A stretch of 30,209 nucleotides of DNA from assembly GCA_910585465.1 (NCBI GenBank), contig CAJUEW010000026.1, positions 1 through 30,209 on the forward strand, given 5' to 3'. A model generated the notes under the pieces. That model was not told where the DNA came from and did not search any database. It saw nothing but the letters and a program-made list of their open reading frames with translations. How positions within the stretch are numbered: position 1 is the stretch's first letter; each line of letters begins with the position of its first letter. Origin of the DNA: an uncultured Lachnospiraceae bacterium. GTDB taxonomy: Bacteria > Bacillota > Clostridia > Lachnospirales > Lachnospiraceae. Positions 23,460 through 30,209 of this stretch are shown piece after piece. Position numbers and translations under genes: made by a program.

Positions 23460-24572
23460 TCATTCCGCAACAGTCAGCGTCACTTCCGGTTCTGCCTGTT
23501 CTGGGAATAAAGCCGCCCGCAGCCCTTTATGTTCAAAGTTCTCCCCGTCAAATATGGTGAGCTGGTCTGTTTCCTCATTGAACTCTATGGAGAAGTCCAG
23601 CCTGCTCCCCTGCTCGATGCTGGCATGGTCTGCCGCTTCTATCCGTTCCCCGTATTTCCCCATTTCCACAAATGGCTTGTCACATTCCGCATAGGCTTTA
23701 CAAAGCCCCTTTGCATCAAGCCCGCTGGTGTTCTTAAACCACCGTTCCTCGTCATTCATGCGGATATTAAAAATACTTACTGGCTCTTTCTCCCTTGCTT
23801 CACGCACTCCCTCCAGATAATCCTCCACCTGCGGGAGATAGGTTTCAAGCGTTCCCGTCCTCTGTGCGGTGATCGGGTTAATGTCCACTTTTACCCCGCC
23901 GATATGAAGCGCATCCCCATTGAATGTATCAAACAGGACATCTTCACGCTCACTCGTGGAAAGTTCCACTACCACGTCAAGATCAGAGCCTTCCCGTTCC
24001 AATCCCCGACAGCGGCTCCCCACTACTGCCACGTCTACAATCTCCGCATCCATGCCGTATTGATCTAACTGCGCCTGTACATGGCATTTTACAGTTTCCT
24101 CAATCTCTGCCGGGTTCATTTCGCTAATTTCGTGGAACAGTTCATCGGTCTTTACCTTAAAATTTTCAACCACGTTTCCCTGTGCCTGTGGTTCAATGCG
24201 GTTTACGGCTTCTGCTTTTTCCATCAATCCATTATAATCAATCGGTATCCATTCATCATTGTCACGGATATTCCCCCTTGTGCCGTTATCAAAGGGATTC
24301 TCCCTTAAATCTGTCAAAATATCGTCAAGCGCTTCCCGGATACTGACATCAGGATTGTCATACACCCCTCCGTCTATCTCCTTGTAATCCGCCCCCATAA
24401 TGGAATAGTCATAGCCACCGTCAACTTCCTGAATACTGATGAAGCGGTCAGCTATCTGGAAAGCAAGTTCTGTTTCCTGCTCTCCCTTTAAGGATTTCTT
24501 CATCTGTGCAAGCACCTGTTCCGTTTCATCTCCCAGGTCAATGATTTCGTCCTCATCATCCATATCCTCCAA
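23460..24572 (-). pseudogene. Nucleotidyltransferase fragment of copy B giant protein
   Basis: A 370-residue open stretch matching residues about 1145-1430 of the copy A protein. It holds the polymerase-beta-like nucleotidyltransferase core (VVGSRCRGLEREGSDLDVVV, then VKVDINPIT), with the more usual GSR where copy A has GSH, so the catalytic core looks intact. It also holds about 80 residues absent from copy A (MNDEERWFKNTSGLDAKGLC ... FEHKGL). The upstream end is closed by the hairpin-associated frameshift near 24690 and the downstream end by a TGA replacing Cys. The first codon, TTG at 24572, has no ribosome site. Confidence 0.8.
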
Positions 24573-24653
24573 TGCCTGTGTATGCTCCGTTCTTTTCGGC
24601 TGATTCTGTTCAGGCTTCGGCTCCTTTGTTTCCGGCTGTTCTTCCTGTTTTCG

Positions 24654-24710
24654 TTCTGGCTATGATGTCAATCATTCTGCATTTCAGAATGATTGACATC
24701 ATAGCCAGAA
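24654..24710. repeat. Expanded 57-nt palindrome at the sixth linker site
   Basis: Perfect 26-bp arms (24654-24679 and 24685-24710) surround a 5-nt loop. The ends TTCTGG and CCAGAA match those of the 23-bp palindromes and the site is homologous to copy 1, but the interior differs. The coding strand reads TSGYDVNHSEMQND and then stops. Confidence 0.9.
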
Positions 24711-26434
24711 GTGTCCTGCGTTTTCTCCTGTCCGGCAGACATTTCTTTTTCCTTTTCCAAGACTTCTCTGCGAAACATAGCAATAAAGCCGTCCAACACT
24801 GCCGGGTGGCTGCTTACAATCAGCTCACGGTTCATGTCCATTCCACGCACGATATTTTCAGGAATATAAAACTCCGCTGCCCACGTTTTGTTATCTCTCG
24901 AAAAACGTCCATCCCATGATTCCTGCTGGAGCGTATTGGCAAGGACAAATGCCATGCGTTCCGAACCGTACTGCTCCGCCAGAGGCTTTACTATATCATG
25001 CTTTAAGTGCATACCGTCAAAATTCTGCCGGATTGTTTCCTCGACTGCCTTTTTACACTCCCTGTCAAGTTTCCGGGAATCCATATATTGATCTACTTCC
25101 CCATGTTCCATCGCATATTCGAGGGTATGCCCATAAACAGCAGGATAATTTTTCTTTTCTGCCGTTTCACCTTCTAACTTCTGGACATCATGTCCAGAAG
25201 TGTCCTGCGCTTCCTCCCGTGATTCTTCCGGCTTTACTTTTTCCTGTTCTTCCACGCCCTCCAGCTCACGCATAAAATCAGGAAGCCCGGTAAATCCAAA
25301 TGAATCTACAAAATGTGCGCTGTTTTCCCCGTCCTCATGTAGCACTACTATATCGCTGACAGAAAGGGAATGCCCCTTAAAATCTGCCGGGTGGTCTATG
25401 TTAAATTTTTCGTAGACGGCTTCCAGTGTCGCCCCCTGCACACTCCCTTGCAATTCAGAAAGTTCTCCCACATAAACAAGATTGTAATTCTCCGGTTTAA
25501 TGGCATCTAAATTATCTTTTATGATACCCATGCGTTTCAAAGATTCCGTGCCGGTAAAACGGAACTGCCTCATTTCAGGAATATCCTTTAGCTGGTAAAT
25601 ACCATACTTATCAGAATCCCCGTATAAAAGCTGTGCTTCCTTATTTGCCCTGCCCTCCGAAAGTTCCTCATGCAGCGCCAGCAGGCTTTTTTCATTCTCC
25701 CAATCTGCTTTTTCAATACCGAAAATGCCCTCATATTCTGTAACCTGCCTCCTTTCCCCTATCAAGGTTTCCGAACCGTCCTCGTGAAGCTGGTACACGG
25801 GCAGGTCACGGTCAAAAAGCTCTAATGCTGTTTCTTTTGTAAGCGGCAGCATTTCTTCCCGTGAATAACCGTATTCCTCCATTTCCCATAAGCCGATCAT
25901 AGGGTCAGGAAGTGCGTCAATCTCTGCCTGTGCGTCAATAAGTGCAAGGGCAGCGCCCTGACTGCCTTCCGTTTCCTCATAATAGATATGCTCCGCAAGC
26001 CCTCTTGTCTTTTCCATATCATTCAGCTTAAAGGCATAATTTACAATCAAATTGCGCTCATCATCAGAAAAGGTGGTCTTGGCAAACTCCAGACGGTTAA
26101 TGATAAACTCTGCCTGCTTTGCCGGGGAAAGGTGACTCATCATTGTTACCTCTTTTTTATCAAGGTCAATCTCAAAGTCATTAAACTGCAGCATCATGGA
26201 GTTTCTCCCGCCGCCCACAATGATAGGGATATAGTCAGCCCCATAACTTTTCAGGCAGTCATGGATATTTTGTGTACTTTTATCTTCCAGCTTTGTAAGC
26301 GCCGCTATGACCTCCTGCACTTCCTCCGGCATTTTGTTGGTGATACGCTCCACCTCAAAGCTGCCTGCATGGGCAATTTTCAGAATCACATCATCTGCCC
26401 CGATAGGCTCTTTTGCCCGTTCGTCCAGCTCCAT
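24668..26434 (-). pseudogene. YodL/DUF3849 fragment of copy B giant protein
   Basis: A 588-residue open stretch matching copy A residues about 415-1070. It includes the YodL-like domain (KGHSLSVSDIVVLHEDGENS) and DUF3849 (YAMEHGEVDQYMDSRK, SSHPAVLDGFIAMFR). Family sequence starts about 100 nt further upstream, at a small deletion near 26545. The domain that copy A carries between the TSGHDVQK site and DUF3849 is not here. The fragment ends at a TGA inside the 57-nt hairpin. The first Met (26434) is internal, without a ribosome site. Confidence 0.82.
25178..25200. repeat. In-frame 23-bp palindrome, copy 4
   Basis: Same 23 bases and same coding phase as the copy A palindromes, between the YodL-like domain and DUF3849 of copy B. 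Confidence 0.9.
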
Positions 26435-26631
26435 TTCTGCCTTTATGTCAATGACCTCGTTCGTATCTGTGTTATACCGGACATCAAGACGGTGTTCCCC
26501 AAATTCTTTTGTATCCTGATTGGCAATCTCCGTAGTCCATGCCCCGGACGTTTACAAGGCTGTACTCGGACAGATCGCTGTTCTGTATCAGCAAAAGGCT
26601 CTCTTTTTCCTGTTCCTGCATGATTTCACGG

Positions 26632-26949
26632 TCACGCTGTATTTCCTCTAAGCTGTTCCTCTATACCTGTGATAAGTTCCGATGCAGTCCGGCGGATCGT
26701 GTCAAGGGAAGATTTCAGTTCTTTCATATCCTTTCCGTTGCTCCACCCGGCAATATATCCAAAGGAATAATCAGAAGTGTCTATTCCGAAGTGCTGGCAT
26801 ACTGTGTAGGCAATGCTCTCCGCTTCCACCTCTTTGGTGTTCCTGTCCTTTGCAGGCGCAAGAATATCTTCTTTGTTGACTTCCTTATTATGCAGCATGG
26901 AATGGGCTGTTTCATGCGCCATCGTCTTTAATATCTGGCTCTCACTCAT
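26632..26949 (-). pseudogene. Metallopeptidase fragment of copy B giant protein
   Basis: It carries the zincin motif as HETAH (copy A has HEIAH) and the following EVEAESIAYTVCQHFGIDTS. It is set off from the N-terminal fragment by a one-base deletion near 26952 (copy A GGAGGG, copy B GAGGG after GTGCA) and from the rest by a one-base insertion near 26650, giving an early stop after EEQLRGNTA. Confidence 0.85.
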
Positions 26950-27542
26950 GCCCTCTGCACCGCAATCCGGTTTTCCTCTATGTTGAAATATCCCTTTGAA
27001 GCACCTAGAATATCCTCAAAACCGATTGAGGCAGGGGCAACATAGGTAATGGCATTGATAAAATCCTCATCTCCCTCCACCGTGGATAAAAGCTCTTTTG
27101 CTTCCAGTTCTGGAAGCGGCTCCCCGTCCGTCTGCGATACATCAAACACGGACACGGCACGGAAAGCGGGAATTTTAATCTCGACTTCCTCTGTCTGTGG
27201 CGTACCGTCCTTATCAAGCATAACCTCCCCGGTCACAGGGTCTAACTTATCCCGTTCCTCCTTAATTTTATAAGGGGCAGGGGCAAGGATACGGATTCCC
27301 CTCTCCCCCTTGTTTACATGGCGGTTAAAATTCTTCTGCCATGCCTGATAGCCCGCCACTAAAGTTGCTTCGGGCTTCTGCATGGCAATCAGAAGCGTGT
27401 TGTTAAAACTGTAATTATGGAATTTTGACATGGTGGAGAGGTAGCTTTTGTATTTCTCACTCTCAAAAAGCTCCTTTAAGCCTTCCTCCAGTTTGTCCGT
27501 GATCTCTTTTACTTTCTGCTTTTCTGTCTTTGCGTCTGCCAT
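26946..27542 (-). pseudogene. ArdC-like N-terminal fragment of copy B giant protein
   Basis: This is the 5' end of the degraded giant gene that spans 22650-27542 in five frame-broken pieces. It starts at ATG 27542 (MADAKTEKQKVKEITDKLEE) with GGGAG about 10 nt upstream, the natural start that copy A has lost. It encodes the ArdC-type N-terminal domain (KFHNYSFNNTLLIAMQKPEA, AWQKNFNRHVNKGERG), nearly identical to copy A over the first ~150 residues. The frame ends at 26946 after RIAVQRA because of the one-base deletion. A truncated 198-aa ArdC-domain protein could still be made and might retain ssDNA binding. Confidence 0.85.
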
Positions 27543-27578
27543 ATGGTTATTTCTCCCTTTCTTCCATAAAAAACAGAA

Positions 27579-27602
27579 AACAGATAAGTTGCCCTATCTG
27601 TT
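27579..27602 (-). terminator. Terminator-like hairpin between DUF6674 and the ArdC gene
   Basis: An 8-bp stem AACAGATA/TATCTGTT with an 8-nt loop, followed on the minus strand by TTCTGTTTTTTATGG. Confidence 0.6.
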
Positions 27603-27628
27603 CCCGCTTTGGATATTTTAATTGATAT

Positions 27629-28459
27629 TTATAAACATTCCGCTTTGCTCTTTGTTTTTGCCTTGTCCGGTTCCGGCGCTTTTTTCTGCTGGTCTGTTTT
27701 CGCTTTCATCTGTGAAAGTTTATCTTTTAAGGACGCCCGACCGCCTTTCTCCGCCTCTTTTCCGGCATTGAAACACTCCGACAGCCGATCCAGCTTTTCA
27801 AATGCCTTGTCAACGGATTCAATATCTTTCCGCAGGTTTTCCACCGCATTTTTCACAGGTTTATTGATTACCCTTGTCAGACTGACACCCGGCTTTTCGT
27901 CGGATACTTCTCTTGTACCTTTTCCAGCTAACAGTCTGCCCACATTGGAAACGCTGTTCCCGATCTGCTTTAGTTCATCCCCGATGCTGTCTATCTGGTT
28001 GGCTGTCTTTTGGCAGTCCAGCATTACCCCAGTCAGATGCTCACGGTAATCCGCAAGCGCCCACTTCACACCAGAGATCCATTTCTGGACAACCCTGCAC
28101 ATTTCCGATCTGCCTTTTTCCTTAAAAGCATTGACCGCCTGCACCGTCGTTTCCACTAAATAATCTTTGATAGCTGAAAGGTGCACCGATAAATCCGTGA
28201 TTTTCTCCTGAATGCGCTCCACTTTAGCCATAAGGTTTTCTTTAACCTGTTTCGGCTGGTTTTCCTGCAACTGTGAAAGCTGCTGTCTGACACCCTGAAG
28301 CTCATCCGCCATTACAGCAAGCTGTAGCTGCATACCTGCCGCATACTTAAAAAACTCCATAAGATCCTGCGACTGTTCTCTCATATTCTGCTGGTTAAGC
28401 AGCTCTATAAACTGCTTTAGCACATCATTCTCCTCCATGAACGGTTTTGTATCTGTCAT
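27629..28459 (-). CDS. DUF6674-family ICE protein
   Basis: A 276-aa protein from ATG 28459 with AAGGA about 9 nt upstream. It is almost wholly helical and coiled-coil: FIELLNQQNMREQSQDLMEF near the start, Gln/Leu heptads (LQGVRQQLSQLQENQPKQ), then charged helices. It ends in a Lys-rich tail containing SLKDKLSQMKAKT, the same tail type as on the helicase and giant proteins. The DUF6674 label is from memory of this family on Tn1549-like elements; no activity is known. It sits between the toxin-antitoxin pair and the ArdC gene in copy B and is absent from the same slot in copy A. Confidence 0.75.
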   Translation of the reverse strand: MTDTKPFMEENDVLKQFIELLNQQNMREQSQDLMEFFKYAAGMQLQLAVMADELQGVRQQLSQLQENQPKQVKENLMAKVERIQEKITDLSVHLSAIKDYLVETTVQAVNAFKEKGRSEMCRVVQKWISGVKWALADYREHLTGVMLDCQKTANQIDSIGDELKQIGNSVSNVGRLLAGKGTREVSDEKPGVSLTRVINKPVKNAVENLRKDIESVDKAFEKLDRLSECFNAGKEAEKGGRASLKDKLSQMKAKTDQQKKAPEPDKAKTKSKAECL

Positions 28460-28570
28460 ATTTTATTTTCCTTTCTTTTTTCCACAAAAAATACCGCCCT
28501 GAATATTTACAAGACGGTATATCCCATACAATAGAAATCCTGTTTTATGATCTTTCCATTGCCATGAATT

Positions 28571-28611
28571 AAAAAAGACGCATGGACTGTAATGCTTATG
28601 TTCCATGCGCC
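28571..28611 (-). terminator. Intrinsic terminator after the GNAT gene
   Basis: A 10-bp stem (28602-28611 with 28578-28587, one G-U) is followed by six Ts on the minus strand (28571-28576). It closes the toxin-antitoxin unit 23 nt after its stop. Confidence 0.8.
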
Positions 28612-28634
28612 TTTTCGTTACTATCCAATTTTTC

Positions 28635-29246
28635 TTAGAGTAGCCTTAAAAGCTGTACCAGTTCATGCTGGTCTGTTGTATTAGAAGCCGTAAGCCGGGT
28701 GTCAAACTGCCGGAATTTATTATCCTGGTAAAACGCCAGCAGCCTTTCCTCGTCATTTGCCTCCAAAAACACCACCATTCCGCCTCCCATATACTGCATA
28801 TCCTCAATAACGCTCCAAGCCAGTTCGAGAAGCTCCGCACCCGTAATTTCCTTATTCCTGCCATCTGTGTAATTTTTGCCAAGCTGTGCGATCAGGTATG
28901 CTGACATGGTATATGTCTGTGTCTGGCTGTCAAAATCACTGATACGCATAATTTTCCTTTTTATTGTATTGCTTACCCTTTCGCCCCGAACTGTCAGCGG
29001 CTTTAACGCTATGGTAAAATATCCAACTAATGCCATACTTTTTAAGGAAAAGACAAGATATGTAACGGATTGGTTCTTTTTCGTAAATTCTATTGCGCTT
29101 TTTTTCAAAAAATGTTCAATATCCGAATTTTGTGGACAGGAAAACTCGGAGAGTTCCTGGATCAGTTTATCCTCTCCGAGCTTTGGATTATCACTATTAA
29201 GGTACTGGCGGATATTGGTAACTAAAAATCTATCGTTTTCCACCAT
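28635..29246 (-). CDS. GNAT-fold acetyltransferase, probable toxin of a TA pair
   Basis: A 203-aa protein from ATG 29246. The fold pattern is GNAT: strands VTYLVFSLKSMALVGYFTIA, then YLIAQLGKNYTDG at the acetyl-CoA loop, the helix ELLELAWSVIEDM, strand GGGMVVFLEAND, helix EERLLAFYQDNKF with the usual Tyr near the end. It overlaps the upstream 64-aa gene by 17 nt and has its own promoter and terminator, an arrangement typical of TacAT/AtaRT-like modules in which the toxin acetylates aminoacyl-tRNA. The N-terminal ~60 residues (NIRQYLNSDNPKLGEDKLIQ) are extra compared with those small toxins. Substrate not shown. Confidence 0.75.
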   Translation of the reverse strand: MVENDRFLVTNIRQYLNSDNPKLGEDKLIQELSEFSCPQNSDIEHFLKKSAIEFTKKNQSVTYLVFSLKSMALVGYFTIALKPLTVRGERVSNTIKRKIMRISDFDSQTQTYTMSAYLIAQLGKNYTDGRNKEITGAELLELAWSVIEDMQYMGGGMVVFLEANDEERLLAFYQDNKFRQFDTRLTASNTTDQHELVQLLRLL

Positions 29247-29424
29247 TCGCTTTCTCCCTTTTCTCCATAAACTCTATCAGTTCCGCCTCTCCCTTTACAA
29301 ACCTTGCAGCAACGGGAATACGAACAGGGCGGTCATTGGCAGACGCTTCTATTGCATCAGCAAACATTTCCACCTGTTTCTCACCGGAAATGACAAAATT
29401 TTTCGTGATACTTGAAGTTGCCAT
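29230..29424 (-). CDS. 64-aa probable antitoxin
   Basis: From ATG 29424 with GGAGG 7 nt upstream. SSITKNFVISGEKQVEMFAD followed by AIEASAND suggests an N-terminal strand and helix like a ribbon-helix-helix, then PVAARFVKGEAELIEFMEKR, a C-terminal helix that could wrap the toxin. It is first in a two-gene unit and overlaps the GNAT gene by 17 nt. Called an antitoxin from size, order and overlap; the fold is not certain. Confidence 0.65.
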   Translation of the reverse strand: MATSSITKNFVISGEKQVEMFADAIEASANDRPVRIPVAARFVKGEAELIEFMEKREKANGGKR

Positions 29425-29481
29425 ATAAACACCTCCTTTATTAGTATGGCTTATTTTGCATCATACATACTTCCCTGTCTA

Positions 29482-29510
29482 TATTATACGGTTTTGCAGC
29501 CGCTTTTGCA
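29482..29510 (-). promoter_or_regulatory. Promoter of the antitoxin-GNAT unit
   Basis: On the minus strand: TTGCAA (29505-29510), 17-nt spacer, TATAAT (29482-29487), about 57 nt upstream of the antitoxin ATG. It lets the pair be expressed independently of the helicase operon. Confidence 0.78.
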
Positions 29511-29536
29511 ACAAAATTTTTATGAATTTTTTATGC

Positions 29537-30209
29537 CTACATCGTTACCTCCTTCCCTTTTTCCTTATACTTTTCCTGTTTCTCCGTTCCTGACACTTTT
29601 GACTTGAACGCTTCCAGCCTTTCTTTTAACGATATTTTCTGTACGAGCCTATCAGCCATTCCAGCCGTAAGTTTCAGCCCCTGCGGATTGCCATTATCCA
29701 CTGCGTAATTATGTCTTGCATTTTCTACCGGGTACAGTGTTGGCGCATCTGCAACGCTTTCCCTTATTCCCGTTTTTTCCTCCTGCTCTGGCTTCTGGAC
29801 ATCATGTCCAGAAGTTTCCTGCCCTTCGTTTTCTTCCTCCGGCACATCGTCCATACCGAGTGCATCATCGCCCTTTTCGTCCATGTTAAGCAGGGCATTT
29901 AAAGCAGAGAGGCGTTCCAGCTTCTCCGCAAGCTCCGCTTCCTGTGCAAACGGCTTTGTGACTTCCACTTTTGCGGTTTCAAGCTGTCGCTCCACGTTTT
30001 CCAGTTTTGTCTGTGTTTCAGAAAGCTGTTTTGGCATGGATTCTAAAGCATGGTTGATACGGGCAATATTGCCGAGAGGGTCAGAGCCGATTTCCAAGTT
30101 GTGGGAAAGCTGCCCTTTTAAGTTCATCACAAATTTATGGTTGAACGAATCAAAGGACACCGCCATTTTAAACCCTGCATATTCCCCGACTGTTGCAGGC
30201 ACATTGACG
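29537..30209 (-). CDS. C-terminal end of ICE helicase/methylase giant protein (copy B, cut by window edge)
   Basis: The frame is open from the right edge (VNVPATVGEYAGFKMAVSFD) to TGA-equivalent stop after KGKEVTM, at least 223 residues. It is nearly identical to the copy A stub up to the TSGHDVQK site and diverges after it. It contains coiled coil (LETVERQLE-type repeats), an acidic linker, the palindrome and a basic tail with SLKERLEAFKSKV. In full-length relatives this follows N6-methylase and SNF2 helicase domains, which would lie to the right of the window. Whether this copy is intact cannot be judged here. Confidence 0.8.
   Translation of the reverse strand, partial: VNVPATVGEYAGFKMAVSFDSFNHKFVMNLKGQLSHNLEIGSDPLGNIARINHALESMPKQLSETQTKLENVERQLETAKVEVTKPFAQEAELAEKLERLSALNALLNMDEKGDDALGMDDVPEEENEGQETSGHDVQKPEQEEKTGIRESVADAPTLYPVENARHNYAVDNGNPQGLKLTAGMADRLVQKISLKERLEAFKSKVSGTEKQEKYKEKGKEVTM
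29792..29814. repeat. In-frame 23-bp palindrome, copy 5
   Basis: Identical to the others and in the same coding phase, in the linker before the basic tail of the copy B helicase end. Confidence 0.9.

Noticed and set aside
2371..29814. CRISPR array
   Set aside because: The repeated palindromes are kilobases apart, lie in coding frames and have no regular spacers or cas genes.

Overview
The window is Firmicutes DNA, most likely from a gut Lachnospiraceae/Clostridia genome. The evidence is the strong GGAGG ribosome binding sites, the TTGACA/TATAAT-type promoters, and a Tn1549/CTn-like complement of conjugative-element genes: ArdC/YodL/DUF3849 giant proteins, a TTRAP protein, a DUF6674 protein, a SpaA-type surface protein, and a ParM-like actin with a partner. 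Almost every gene is on the minus strand. No integrase, relaxase, tRNA, rRNA or CRISPR array is visible.

The layout has three blocks. (1) Positions 1-14000 hold a TetR regulator fragment at the left edge, then a rearranged integrative-conjugative-element (ICE) segment, 'copy A'. Read along the minus strand, copy A starts at a leader with two large hairpins (13717-13992). It then encodes a 130-aa protein, a 47-aa membrane peptide, a Cys-rich protein, ParM, its partner, two small peptides, a lipoprotein, a surface adhesin broken by two amber codons, the C-terminal stub of a helicase/methylase giant, an Rpn-type nuclease, and a 1.7-kaa ArdC/metallopeptidase/YodL/DUF3849/nucleotidyltransferase polyvalent protein fused to a zinc-ribbon protein. 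(2) Positions 14000-21400 hold a redox/efflux island: a truncated aldo/keto reductase, a lipoprotein-like aldo/keto reductase, a nitroreductase, a MATE exporter, a papain-like orphan, a flavodoxin, an iron alcohol dehydrogenase, a MerR-effector-like small protein and a divergent LysR regulator. (3) Positions 21400-30209 hold a second, diverged segment of the same ICE family, 'copy B'. It has the zinc-ribbon gene, TTRAP, a degraded ArdC/YodL giant, DUF6674, a GNAT toxin/antitoxin pair and the helicase C-terminus, which runs off the window.

Comparing the two copies is the most informative thing here. Homologous giant genes differ by whole-domain gain or loss, an in-frame gene fusion, frameshifts and nonsense codons. 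The slot between the helicase stub and the ArdC gene carries different cargo in each copy. The strongest unexplained signal is a 23-bp palindrome that lies inside coding sequence five times, always in the same reading phase and always in inter-domain linkers, where it encodes TSGHDVQK. A sixth site carries an expanded 57-nt hairpin that breaks its gene. At one of these sites a whole domain is present in copy A and absent in copy B, so the palindromes may mark domain-exchange points in proteins thought to enter the recipient during conjugation. A second shared signal is a basic C-terminal tail of the form SLKxxL...K on otherwise unrelated element proteins.
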